From Methylobacter sp. (GTDB taxonomy: Bacteria > Pseudomonadota > Gammaproteobacteria > Methylococcales > Methylomonadaceae): a stretch of DNA of 64,000 bases. Every line of letters starts with the position of its first letter. Positions within the stretch are counted from its first letter, which is position 1. This document shows positions 55,402-64,000 of this stretch, piece by piece. A model generated the notes under the pieces. The model did no database searches. It saw only the letters and a list, made by a program, of their open reading frames with translations, and was not told the DNA's origin. Where the stretch lies: NCBI GenBank assembly GCA_004299305.1, contig SCPZ01000027.1, positions 1 through 64,000 on the forward strand, given 5' to 3'. Both the position numbers and the translations under genes were made by a program.

Positions 55402-56505
55402 ATGGATTCCGCATTTGAATATGTTTTCCCTGCCATCCGGGGCATTCAGGCCGGGCGAGAGTACTTCGTCTCTATGTGTCCTCTCAGAGTCATTCCAAGA
55501 ATCTTTTTGTTTGACGAAGAAGGGCTTATGCCGGAATTTCGGGCTCAGCGGATTCTAAATCGAGCTCGAGTGCCTGAAATTTCTCGATACATTTTGAAAA
55601 ATCAACAAAGCTACGTTTTTTCAGCCATAACAGCTTCTTTAGATGGGGCTGTGCATTTTAAAGCGGCTGGATCAAATGGTGAAGCTGACCGATTGGGAGC
55701 CTTACATGTAGACATGTCTGCCCGCTTCATTATTAACGATGGTCAGCACCGGCGTGCAGCGATTGAACAAGCCTTAAGCAGTGCACCAGAACTCGGCGAT
55801 GAAACCATAGCGGTTGTGTTTTTTATTGATCGTGGGCTTGAGCGGAGTCAGCAGATGTTTTCTGATCTGAATAGACATGCTGTTCGACCTAGCCGCTCTT
55901 TGGGTCTTTTATATGATCACCGAAATGATCTTTCAAAAATTGCAAAATTAGTTGCGTTAAAATCAGCTGCCTTTAGGGACTTAGTAGAAATGGAACGCAG
56001 CACTCTTTCTGAACGTTCCCGCAAACTTTTTACGCTCAGCGCCATCTATACAGGATGTTCAGTGTTGCTTGACTCAGCTGAATACTCGAACGTTGAGCAT
56101 GCATCCAATGTTTGTATTGAATATTGGGATGAAATTGCGAATTACATTCCAGAGTGGGGCTTGGTGCGATCATCAAGAATGACATCAGGGGAAATTAGGA
56201 AAGACTTCCTTCACTCTCATGCTATTGCATTGCAATCATTTGGGATAGTAGGTCGAGAACTGTTGCAAAGTGACCATCAAAATTGGAAGAGTCGCCTTGC
56301 TGAAATCGGAAAAATTGACTGGTCTAGATCAAGCGCAAGCGTTTGGGAAGGGCGCGCGTTGATTGGAGGGAGGGTTTCGAAATCGTCCAATAATGTCACC
56401 TTGACAGCCAATTTAATTAAAAATCAGCTCGGCTTGAAGCTTGGTCCCGAAGAAATGCGGGTTGAGCAAATGTTTGAGCGTGGCCGCAATAATTTGAAAT
56501 ACTGA
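55402..56505 (+). CDS. dndB: DndB, phosphorothioation regulator (DGQHR family)
   Basis: 367 residues with the family motif in INDGQHRRAAIEQAL and FSDLNRHAVRPSRS downstream. DndB proteins bind DNA and restrain phosphorothioation, often repressing their own operon. The ATG at 55402 is chosen because AGGAAG lies five bases before it; an ATG at 55366 lacks this. A large palindrome lies 70 bp upstream. The dndC ATG follows the stop directly. Confidence 0.9.
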   Translation: MDSAFEYVFPAIRGIQAGREYFVSMCPLRVIPRIFLFDEEGLMPEFRAQRILNRARVPEISRYILKNQQSYVFSAITASLDGAVHFKAAGSNGEADRLGALHVDMSARFIINDGQHRRAAIEQALSSAPELGDETIAVVFFIDRGLERSQQMFSDLNRHAVRPSRSLGLLYDHRNDLSKIAKLVALKSAAFRDLVEMERSTLSERSRKLFTLSAIYTGCSVLLDSAEYSNVEHASNVCIEYWDEIANYIPEWGLVRSSRMTSGEIRKDFLHSHAIALQSFGIVGRELLQSDHQNWKSRLAEIGKIDWSRSSASVWEGRALIGGRVSKSSNNVTLTANLIKNQLGLKLGPEEMRVEQMFERGRNNLKY

Positions 56506-58251
56506 ATGAGCATAGAAAATATTACGATGGAAATTCGTATAGAAGCGGCGATCCGCAATACGCAAGACCTGTATTTAAGCGACACACTACCTTGGGTTGT
56601 TGGCTATAGCGGTGGAAAGGACTCGACCGCGACTTTACAATTGATATGGAGAGCAATTTCTGAACTTCCCATTGAAAAACGAACTAAGCCAATCCATGTA
56701 ATTAGTACAGATACACTGGTCGAAAATCCTGTTGTAGCCATTTGGGTTACAAACTCACTTTCTGCTATGCAGAAAGCTGCGAAGGATCAAGAAATGCCTA
56801 TGGTTCCACACCGGTTAACGCCTAAATTGGAGGATAGGTTTTGGGTAAACCTTATAGGTAAAGGCTATCCCGCACCACGTCCAATGTTTCGCTGGTGCAC
56901 CAGTCGATTGAAGATCAGTGCTTCCAACACATTTATTAGCGAGATAGCAAACAGTCACGGGGAAGCAATTTTAGTTCTAGGATCGCGCAAGACTGAAAGT
57001 TCTGCGCGAAATAAGGTGTTAACTCGATACGAAAACAGTACCCGCGAACTTCTAAGCCGAAACTCTAACGCAAGTTTGGACCGCGTGTGGGTTTATACCC
57101 CGATATCAGATTGGACGAGCGATGATGTGTGGGGGTACCTAATCGAACATCAAAATCCATGGAATTATGACAACATTGAATTATTCCACATTTATCGAGG
57201 AGCTACTCCGGATGCGGAATGCCCTCTTGTTGTAGATAAAAGCACGCCAAGTTGTGGCGATAGTAGATTTGGCTGCTTTGTTTGCACGATGGTGTCTGAA
57301 GATAAATCTATGCAAGCAATGATCCAGAATGATGAGGATAGGCGCTGGATGATGCCTTTACTAAGTTTCCGAAATGAATATCTCAAGACTGATGGTGATA
57401 GGGAGGTACGAGAATTCACCAAGATGGATGGAGCTCTACAACTCCAATTCCTTAACGTAAAGCATGGTGGGCGTACTGCTCCCACACGCCCAGGTAAAGT
57501 CGTTAGCGAGAAAATTGTGCGAAGACTAACAACGATTAGCGATACCGAAGAGAGCTATCCGATACCAAATCGCAGGGTGCTCATTCAGGAGACACGGGTA
57601 GTTGAGATGGATGGCGAAAAACGCGAAACAACTTACAAGATAGAAAAAGTAGCTGTGTTGGTGCATGGTCCATATACGCAAAACTATCGAGAAACCATGC
57701 TTGAAGCACTTCTGCAAGCTCAAGAAACGATTCGCGGTAACTTACCAGAATCTATTTCTGAATTCTCCATTATTACGGTTGAGGAGCTTGAGGAGATTCG
57801 ACGAATATGGGTAATCCAAAAGCGCGAATTTGAAGATTCTGTTCCAGATATTTTCTTGAGGGCTACTGGACAAGTATACCCAAGCCCAGATCTGGATGAA
57901 ACAACGCCTTTCAGGCCAGAGGACATCCGCCTTCTTCGCGATGTTTGCGTGGAAATGACAATTAATACGCCTCAAAGTGGTTCGCAGGATGCATCGCAAC
58001 TATTATTTGGTGTCTTACGTGACCAGTTAGGAATACAGCATAGCTATCGGGGAGCAATTCGACGAGTAGGCTTACTCAGTGATTTAGAGGGGGTTTTGGA
58101 AACTAAGTCTTTTGAAAATGAAGATCAAGCATTGGATTTTGCGCTACAACGAAAAGCTGGAGGTAATGAACTAATGTACGAGATGCGTGATGCAATTGAT
58201 ATCTTTGCTTACATTCCAGAAGATCAATCGTTACAGGAGCTCGAAACATGA
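56506..58251 (+). CDS. dndC: DndC, phosphorothioation sulfurtransferase (PAPS-reductase-like)
   Basis: 581 residues. The PP-loop ATP pyrophosphatase motif VVGYSGGKDSTATL lies near residue 30, followed by RWCTSRLKI and a cysteine cluster ECPLVV...PSCGDSRFGCFVC that fits a 4Fe-4S site. DndC activates the DNA backbone site for sulfur insertion. It ends in an ATGA overlap with dndD. Confidence 0.95.
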   Translation: MSIENITMEIRIEAAIRNTQDLYLSDTLPWVVGYSGGKDSTATLQLIWRAISELPIEKRTKPIHVISTDTLVENPVVAIWVTNSLSAMQKAAKDQEMPMVPHRLTPKLEDRFWVNLIGKGYPAPRPMFRWCTSRLKISASNTFISEIANSHGEAILVLGSRKTESSARNKVLTRYENSTRELLSRNSNASLDRVWVYTPISDWTSDDVWGYLIEHQNPWNYDNIELFHIYRGATPDAECPLVVDKSTPSCGDSRFGCFVCTMVSEDKSMQAMIQNDEDRRWMMPLLSFRNEYLKTDGDREVREFTKMDGALQLQFLNVKHGGRTAPTRPGKVVSEKIVRRLTTISDTEESYPIPNRRVLIQETRVVEMDGEKRETTYKIEKVAVLVHGPYTQNYRETMLEALLQAQETIRGNLPESISEFSIITVEELEEIRRIWVIQKREFEDSVPDIFLRATGQVYPSPDLDETTPFRPEDIRLLRDVCVEMTINTPQSGSQDASQLLFGVLRDQLGIQHSYRGAIRRVGLLSDLEGVLETKSFENEDQALDFALQRKAGGNELMYEMRDAIDIFAYIPEDQSLQELET

Positions 58252-60230
58252 TTTTTGAGCAGGTGGTTTTACATAATTTTGGAGCCTACCGAGGAGAGCA
58301 CTGTATTGACTTGGGTGTCACACAAGAACAGCCAGTCGTCTTGGTTGGAGCCTTAAATGGGTCGGGAAAAACAACTTTCTTGGATGCGATGCAGCTCGCC
58401 CTCTATGGGAAAAGTGCTCGTTGCTCAGGGCGCGAGCAAGTGAGCTATCAAGAATATCTTGAGTCCATGATCAATCGCGATACCCCTCCCCATCAAGGAG
58501 CTGGTGTTGAGTTTGCATTTCGTACCCGTGCGAATGGTCAAAACACTCTTATTCGCGTATCCAGAACCTGGCTGAAGCGCGGGGAGAGCATCAAAGAAAA
58601 TCTCGTGGTTTCCCGAAATGGAGAGCATGACATTGTCGCTTCAGAGCGATGGGTGGAGTTTGTCGAGGATTTTATGCCTTCGCAAATTGCAGATTTGTTT
58701 TTTTTCGATGGGGAGAAAATTGAAGCCCTTGCAGACCCAATTCGTTCAGCTGCTTTGCTTAGAGTGGGGATCCATTCGCTTCTCGGGATTGATTTAGTCG
58801 AAAGTTTATTGCGAAGTCTTCAGCAGGTCGAGCGTAAACGTATGATTGATACGGCATCAGAAAGTGAAAAATCCATTCTGCAAGCTATTGAGACAGAGCG
58901 TAATGAGGTGCAACAATTGGTTGAACTGAATATTTTGAAACGTGCGTCTCTCCAAAATGATCTCGATGGAATCGAGAAAAAAGAGGCGCTAGCCTTAGCT
59001 GAATTCAAGCGCTTAGGTGGAGAGCTGCTTCTGCAGCACGACAGGCTAGTCTCAGATCAAACATATTATCAATCGAAAAAGACTGCAATCGAAGATGAGC
59101 TACGGATGTTGGCTGCAGGCGTATTGCCATTAATGATTCCTACAAAAACACTCGAAGTGGCCGTTTCAAAAGCATTGTCGGCCAAACAAAATGGCAATGT
59201 CGACATTCTAAGATCTGAGGCGGAATCAAGAGATGCATCCATCGAAAAGTTTGTTAAAACCCTAGGAGTGGGTCAAGATACCCAGAAGCAATTAAGCTCC
59301 TATCTTAGAGAGGATCGCGCAGAACGCTATCAGGCAACCGCCCCAACTAGTGCAATCCCCAAAGAACTTCTTAACCAGTTCAGCCAAGAAGAGACTCAAG
59401 CCATGGCCCGCCTTGCCGTGCATACGTTACAGTCTCTTACCGATGTTGACGAACATCTGGCCGCTGTTGAACGGAATCTCGCTGCAATTCCTTCAAGCGC
59501 CGAAGTTTCGCAGGCCCAGCAAGAAATGGAGAACTACCGAACTAAACGCACAAAGCTTGAGGCAATTATTGCCTTATTGGATGATGAAATTACATCGCTT
59601 AGAACTAAATTGGATAGACTCCAGACTCAATCAGAACGTGAAGCAGAACGACTTGGTGAGCAATTGACGCGGGACGAAGTATCTAATCGTATGATTAACC
59701 ATTCATCTAGAGGCCGTAAAGTATTGGCTAACTTTCGTGACCGTCTTCTGGCTAATAACTTACATCGCTTAGAACTTTCAATTTTGAAGTATTTTCAGCG
59801 TCTTATCAGAAAAAAAACATTAGTGCATGGTATTACAATCGATAGCGACTCCTTTCAGATTTCAGTCATGAATCTCGCTGGGCAAATTATTCCTGCGCAC
59901 CGGTTGTCTGCTGGAGAACGCCAACTGTTGGCGGTAGCAACACTTTGGGCGCTTGCTCATGCATCAGGGCGTTATTTGCCAGCGGTCATAGATACCCCAC
60001 TTAGTAGACTTGATAGCAAGCATCGTGGGACTCTGGTTCAAAATTATTTTCCAACTGCAAGTCACCAGGTCATCCTTTTGTCGACAGATGAAGAGGTCGT
60101 CGGAACGTACTTAGAGCAATTGCGTCCATTTATTGGAAGGTACTATCTTATTGAACACGACGAATCAGCAAACACATCACAATTCATTGATAGCTATTTT
60201 TCTCCCACCCTATCTGAGATGCGTGTATGA
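58248..60230 (+). CDS. dndD: DndD, SMC-like ATPase of phosphorothioation
   Basis: 660 residues. Walker A GALNGSGKTTF at 34-44, long coiled coil in the middle (about 200-500), ABC signature RLSAGERQLLAVATLWALAH and Walker B PAVIDTPLSRLDSKHRG. This is the RecF/SMC-type ATPase that assists nicking in the Dnd complex. Overlaps both dndC and dndE by four bases. Confidence 0.95.
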   Translation: MIFEQVVLHNFGAYRGEHCIDLGVTQEQPVVLVGALNGSGKTTFLDAMQLALYGKSARCSGREQVSYQEYLESMINRDTPPHQGAGVEFAFRTRANGQNTLIRVSRTWLKRGESIKENLVVSRNGEHDIVASERWVEFVEDFMPSQIADLFFFDGEKIEALADPIRSAALLRVGIHSLLGIDLVESLLRSLQQVERKRMIDTASESEKSILQAIETERNEVQQLVELNILKRASLQNDLDGIEKKEALALAEFKRLGGELLLQHDRLVSDQTYYQSKKTAIEDELRMLAAGVLPLMIPTKTLEVAVSKALSAKQNGNVDILRSEAESRDASIEKFVKTLGVGQDTQKQLSSYLREDRAERYQATAPTSAIPKELLNQFSQEETQAMARLAVHTLQSLTDVDEHLAAVERNLAAIPSSAEVSQAQQEMENYRTKRTKLEAIIALLDDEITSLRTKLDRLQTQSEREAERLGEQLTRDEVSNRMINHSSRGRKVLANFRDRLLANNLHRLELSILKYFQRLIRKKTLVHGITIDSDSFQISVMNLAGQIIPAHRLSAGERQLLAVATLWALAHASGRYLPAVIDTPLSRLDSKHRGTLVQNYFPTASHQVILLSTDEEVVGTYLEQLRPFIGRYYLIEHDESANTSQFIDSYFSPTLSEMRV

Positions 60231-60661
60231 CGCCCATTGAAAATATTAGGCTATCAGAAAAAGCTAAAACACAGTTAATAACAATGAAACGGCGTACCGG
60301 CATAGCAAATTGGAATGTTCTATGTCGGTGGGCATTTTGCCTTTCAATCAATCAGCCGACGAGACCACCTGAAGAAATAATCCCAACTGACAGCTCAGTC
60401 GAAATGACTTGGAAAACCTTCACAGGAGGGGCCGATGATGTTTATTGGGGAATGTTATTGGTTCGTGCTGAAGAAGATACCATTCCGCAAAAAAAAGAGG
60501 CGCTCACGCATTACTTTCGCTTACATCTGCATCGAGGTATTTCTTACCTCACTGGTGCGAATGGTCCCACTGACCTTTCTCAGTTTGTTAGCTTGGCACT
60601 TAAAAAAAGTGCGGTTAGCTCGGAGTTGCTGACTGAAGAATCCAATCCGGCGGATAGATGA
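60227..60661 (+). CDS. dndE: DndE, phosphorothioation DNA-binding protein
   Basis: 144 residues: IRLSEKAKTQLITMKRRTGI then NWNVLCRWAFCLSI, and YFRLHLHRGISYLTGANG. This is the DndE family, which binds nicked DNA as a tetramer. Last gene of dndBCDE; no dndA is seen, so a host cysteine desulfurase would be needed. It converges on the leftward GIY-YIG-like gene after 54 bp. Confidence 0.93.
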   Translation: MTPIENIRLSEKAKTQLITMKRRTGIANWNVLCRWAFCLSINQPTRPPEEIIPTDSSVEMTWKTFTGGADDVYWGMLLVRAEEDTIPQKKEALTHYFRLHLHRGISYLTGANGPTDLSQFVSLALKKSAVSSELLTEESNPADR

Positions 60662-60715
60662 ACCGCCTCTGCTGTGAAAACATCCTAAATAGGGTAGTAA
60701 CCCAGTCTTCGGAAC

Positions 60716-61192
60716 CTATTTTTTCACATCGTTATTGTTCCGTACGAGCCATTTTTGGTACTCATCTGCAATCATCGCATAAACCGTATTCGCAACAGTC
60801 ACCTTGTTAAAATTAAATTGGTGTCTAACTGGCACAGGTGGGGAAGATGACAAAAGATTTGTCGCTGGTGACACTGGCATCGGGTCTAATGAAAAACGCC
60901 GGTGTAATTCAGCCTCTATTGCACGCCTTGCAATCTTTCGTTTCGTTTCCGGTTCGTCATCAGCAACGCTAATATGAATCCCAACAAAGAAGATGGGGGT
61001 CTCGTCGAATGCAACCGCCGGATCAACTCTCTTCAGCTTTCCAATGAAATCTGCATCAGAGGTCAAATGACCTTTCCATCTGACTGGCGGTACATGCCCT
61101 GTTTCGCCAAAATAGATGTATGGCCCTTTAAACACCGCATAGAGATGCGATGTTCGTAGCTGCCCCCAAATGGTTCCAGCTAAGGTTGTCAT
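60716..61192 (-). CDS. Putative GIY-YIG-like nuclease coupled to a GHKL ATPase
   Basis: 158 residues. The start HLYAVFKGPYIYFGETGHVP then VRWKGHL looks like the GIY-YIG core: a Tyr-containing first strand (Tyr18), YIYFGET, then Arg38 and His42. A glutamate later (AIEAELHRRF) could be the metal ligand. The match is by eye and partial. Its ATG overlaps the stop of the GHKL gene by four bases, so the two are made together. Another reading is an unknown small partner of the ATPase. Confidence 0.5.
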   Translation of the reverse strand: MTTLAGTIWGQLRTSHLYAVFKGPYIYFGETGHVPPVRWKGHLTSDADFIGKLKRVDPAVAFDETPIFFVGIHISVADDEPETKRKIARRAIEAELHRRFSLDPMPVSPATNLLSSSPPVPVRHQFNFNKVTVANTVYAMIADEYQKWLVRNNNDVKK

Positions 61193-62898
61193 TTACTCAA
61201 CAGGTTAATGTTTTCGCTAGTAAAATCGGCCAAATAAGATCCACAGTTGTTATGGAATCGGCTGAACACTTTCTTGATGTCTTCCAATTCAACCTCATAA
61301 AGGTTACCCGCTGTATTAATTTGACCTACCCCTGCGCCAAAGATCAATGCCTCCAATAACAGACGCTCCGGGCTATTGTCTGCAAGACTAGCCATGAACT
61401 CAGTATAAAACGGATGGTGCGTGTTTATGCATACAAACACCCCTTCCTTTGCATCGCGATAAGGTGTCCAAAGGTGCCTGTACTCCACTCCATCTGTGTA
61501 GCGTATTTTTGCGAAGGGTGCTTCACCGAGCATCGCTGCCCCCCCTGTGACACCTGCGCCCCCGTTTTGTGTAGCATCCTTGATTGTTTCCGCCTCCACT
61601 GCTTGTTCCTGTTGGCGCAAAAGCACTTCTTCAGGCGGCGTCCCAGTGGCCATTTCTTCTGGATCATCTTCAGCCACGTTCGCGGAACGCTCACTGTACG
61701 CAGCCCCCTCGATTCCAGTTGGCTTATCAAGTAATGCTGTACACTTTTTCATCACAGCCTTTGCAGAATCACGTGGATCTCCTAGGATTCGCTTTAGGCG
61801 AGCGAGCAGCTCATCGTCGATCTCTAACCGTTGCTTGGTGACATCCACATGCAGCACATCGTCGTGTTCTTCCGTCAAGTCCATTCTTATGCGCAGGTTG
61901 AATTCGTCTTTGGTAAGAAATCCTTCAAGATCATTTCCCCACTGAATAAGGCGACCATTACGATAAATGAAGCACCCCGCATTGGGGCGGCTAACTTGGT
62001 ATCGCTTAACGAGCGATTTCTGATCTGGGTTGAGCGGAGACGATGGGCCTCCTAACTTATCTTGCGGAAGGGCAACCGCTATCAGCCGGATGGGAGGAAT
62101 GGTTTTCCCGTCCCCCATGTCAAGCTTCAAATCCTCATCAAGTAATAAATAGGGACTGACATAATCGTACGTTGCTAAATCCCACGCTTTAGCTTGGTCG
62201 CGAAATAGAATGTCAAGAGGAGTAATAAGCTTAAAATCAGGCAAGTCCCCAGCGCAAACACGAATACCAATACTTAACGGTCGTATCGCGTCCGAGATGA
62301 ATGAGGCATAAACAACCCCCATGCGTTCTTCAAGTTTACGAACAGTAGTACTCGATGATTGGTGATTAATACTTTCACAACCATCAATTTCAATGACCGT
62401 ACCAGATGCAGCAGGAATTAGGCTTCCGTAATATGCCACTTCATCTGAGGACAGCAAACTGACCAGAATAACGAAGGCATCTTTCTGCGCGATCAGGTCA
62501 ACATCGAACGTCTGCCGCGAAGAAAGCTGCCCTTCCTTCTTGCTCACGATATGAATACGATTACCCAACGAAAGTCCGGCAGATTTGAGCCCCATCCCGT
62601 ACTTAGACAGACTATGCGGGGCATACTTTCCATTGGCTCCTAGCGAAAAGGCAGCCCGAATCTCTTCATTGGTCATGCCTACGCCGTCATCAACAACCTG
62701 GTACTTCTGGACGCTATTTCGATTTTTGAGTGTCTTCCCCGGAGCAAGAAACAGAGAGATATGAATCGTTGATGCTTTGGCCGTCACGGCGTTGTCGACG
62801 ATGTCCATCAACGCGATTTGCGGCTCGTATCCAATCCGAGCAATGGCCTGACATAACCGAGCAGCATGAACATCTATTGTTTGGGTTGTTGTATTCAT
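61189..62898 (-). CDS. GHKL ATPase, paraMORC/HSP90-like
   Basis: 569 residues. GHKL motifs: N box ALMDIVDNAVTAKAS (Asp35, Asn36), G1 box VVDDGVGM near 69-76, G2 box YGMGLKSAGLSLG near 100-112. An S5-like domain follows (about 200-370), with the lysine-containing loop LNPDQKSLVKRY, then a Glu-rich linker and a C-terminal domain (about 460-569). This resembles bacterial MORC/MutL-like ATPases found beside nucleases in restriction-type islands. AGAGG lies 12 bases before the ATG. It is coupled to the small GIY-YIG-like gene and lies downstream of the tnsE-like gene. Confidence 0.8.
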   Translation of the reverse strand: MNTTTQTIDVHAARLCQAIARIGYEPQIALMDIVDNAVTAKASTIHISLFLAPGKTLKNRNSVQKYQVVDDGVGMTNEEIRAAFSLGANGKYAPHSLSKYGMGLKSAGLSLGNRIHIVSKKEGQLSSRQTFDVDLIAQKDAFVILVSLLSSDEVAYYGSLIPAASGTVIEIDGCESINHQSSSTTVRKLEERMGVVYASFISDAIRPLSIGIRVCAGDLPDFKLITPLDILFRDQAKAWDLATYDYVSPYLLLDEDLKLDMGDGKTIPPIRLIAVALPQDKLGGPSSPLNPDQKSLVKRYQVSRPNAGCFIYRNGRLIQWGNDLEGFLTKDEFNLRIRMDLTEEHDDVLHVDVTKQRLEIDDELLARLKRILGDPRDSAKAVMKKCTALLDKPTGIEGAAYSERSANVAEDDPEEMATGTPPEEVLLRQQEQAVEAETIKDATQNGGAGVTGGAAMLGEAPFAKIRYTDGVEYRHLWTPYRDAKEGVFVCINTHHPFYTEFMASLADNSPERLLLEALIFGAGVGQINTAGNLYEVELEDIKKVFSRFHNNCGSYLADFTSENINLLSK

Positions 62899-63034
62899 CG
62901 TTCGCTGATACCTCTAGCAGTACTTATTATTAGGAATAATCTTCGGCTTTCATTGTCTCATGATGCATGGTTTTTTCGAAACACCTATCTCGAAATATGC
63001 CAGATACTAGAAACAGATGGATTAAGTGGCTACA

Positions 63035-64000
63035 CTAAACCGGATGCATCACGTGGATTTTTGATACTACTGCATCAGCATATGCTCCTACGCATGGCCA
63101 CGTATGTTTTAGCGTTGCGAGACGAATATCTGCCGGCAGTGGCTTTGCATTTTCCCAACGTCCATTTTTTTTGGCCAAGATATAGAGCAACTTATTTATC
63201 AGTTCATCACTCAGCCTCACTCCACTAGGCAAAGACATTAAGGCAAGTTTGAACGCTTCCCCTTCACGCCACTGAAATTCGATCAAACTGTAGACTTGTT
63301 GCTTATGAATTACATCGGCGATTACTACTGCGCGCTTGATTTTCCGTCCAGAATCCAGATAACTCCATTGTCTAGTCCATCGAGGCTTTGTTAGCGGAAT
63401 GTGTGCTATGGAGTCTTTGATCAGCCGGATTCTAGCCTGGTATCCTGGTAACTCATCCAAATGCCGTATCATAGCCTCGAAATTTTCGAAGCTGACCGGT
63501 AGAGGCGCCTGACGTACACGTTCAGTTTCTACCACTGTTGGAGTCACTCCGTTGTTCGAATAGGTGCCGTCACCAGTACCTAGCACATCTGTTGGCAAAG
63601 CGAGGGGGCGAACAGCATCGGCGCTAATGTAATGACACATCTCCTTTTCTGGCTTTTCCAGTTCCATGCTGGACAATGCGCCAAAACGATCCTCTGGCAG
63701 TGTAACAACTGCCGATTGCATGTTATTGGAAGGTTCGTTGTCGCTCTGTAATTTCCCATCGGTTATGTTTTTACCAGAAGCTGGTTTAGCCGGAAATGCT
63801 GGTTTTTTCTGGTCGTCTGGAAGATCTTCGCCTTTTTCCGGGCGCAGGTTGCTATTATCTCGATCGCAGGTGATTGCATCAAAGGGAAACGGTCCCGTGC
63901 AATGTTCTAGGGCAAAAACGATATAACGCCAACTGCTGTCATCTGGCGTTCGCATCGGCTTCACCCGTGCTCGCAGGTTGGTTGAGCCAATGAAAGGGAA
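63035..64000 (-). CDS. tnsE: TnsE-like transposition protein (5' end beyond window)
   Basis: The frame is open from base 64000 to a stop at 63035, so the start lies outside; 321 residues are visible. The part reading VKPMRTPDDSSWRYIVFALE lines up with a segment of Tn7 TnsE before its linker. A low-complexity linker follows, and the C-terminal domain (QVYSLIEFQWREGEAFKLAL; DIRLATLKHTWPCVGAYADA) resembles the TnsE DNA-binding domain. This is from memory of the Tn7 protein. TnsE directs insertion into replicating or mobile DNA. It reads toward the dnd operon, opposite to tnsABC-tniQ. Confidence 0.6.
   Translation of the reverse strand, partial: FPFIGSTNLRARVKPMRTPDDSSWRYIVFALEHCTGPFPFDAITCDRDNSNLRPEKGEDLPDDQKKPAFPAKPASGKNITDGKLQSDNEPSNNMQSAVVTLPEDRFGALSSMELEKPEKEMCHYISADAVRPLALPTDVLGTGDGTYSNNGVTPTVVETERVRQAPLPVSFENFEAMIRHLDELPGYQARIRLIKDSIAHIPLTKPRWTRQWSYLDSGRKIKRAVVIADVIHKQQVYSLIEFQWREGEAFKLALMSLPSGVRLSDELINKLLYILAKKNGRWENAKPLPADIRLATLKHTWPCVGAYADAVVSKIHVMHPV

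Noticed and set aside
50580..64000. CRISPR array or Cas genes associated with the Tn7-like element
   Set aside because: No regularly spaced repeats and no Cas-like reading frame were found, so this is not a visible CRISPR-associated transposon.

Overview
This 64 kb window looks like a chromosomal segment of a gammaproteobacterium. Indicators are the minCDE operon, pilT/pilU with yggS divergent beside them, the rpe/trpE/trpG neighbourhood, hemW-pyrE, hemL, and an RND (MMPL)/LolA-like/beta-barrel cluster. The many short dispersed repeats and the MMPL cluster remind me of methane- or methylotroph-type lineages such as Methylococcales, but no diagnostic metabolic gene is present, so that placement is only a guess. 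No rRNA, tRNA or CRISPR array was seen.

Layout. 0-7 kb: an ISAs1-type transposase end, ispB, and a leftward cluster of LolA-like protein, MMPL/RND exporter with a cytosolic cyclic-nucleotide-binding domain, and outer-membrane barrel. 7-14.5 kb: a small membrane protein, minC-minD-minE with a winged-helix gene ending at a clear terminator, a Lon-like protease, an rRNA-methyltransferase-like gene and a DUF2335 membrane protein. 14.7-18.6 kb: yggS, pilT, pilU, purC. 18.7-24.4 kb: a two-gene signalling operon (giant hybrid histidine kinase, then HDOD-REC-GGDEF). 24.7-31 kb: hemL, two small toxin-antitoxin-like pairs, rmuC and a dynamin-like GTPase. 31-35.5 kb: pyrE, hemW and an OmpR-type two-component pair. 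35.6-42.7 kb: decayed antitoxin genes, an AAA ATPase/TOPRIM-like pair, trpG-trpE, rpe and an FAH-family enzyme.

From about 42.7 kb to the right edge the window is accessory DNA. It opens with a 261-bp element with 20-bp perfect terminal inverted repeats, duplicated ribbon-helix-helix genes flanking a Fic gene, and a RelE/ParE pair. A 1522-residue putative nuclease-STAND NTPase follows (46.0-50.6 kb). Then comes a Tn7-like transposon core, tnsA-tnsB-tnsC-tniQ (50.8-55.3 kb), followed by a dndBCDE DNA-phosphorothioation operon (55.4-60.7 kb). Convergent to it is a leftward set: a tnsE-like gene running off the window, a GHKL/MORC-like ATPase, and a translationally coupled small protein with GIY-YIG-like features.

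The most interesting reading is that a Tn7-like element carries a complete phosphorothioate-modification operon, but the usual DndFGH restriction partners are not seen in the window. A paraMORC ATPase plus putative GIY-YIG nuclease sit where a restriction arm would be expected. A second theme is domestication of dispersed repeats: several repeat units are read in frame inside the hybrid kinase, and another supplies the amino end and a plausible ribosome-binding site for trpG.
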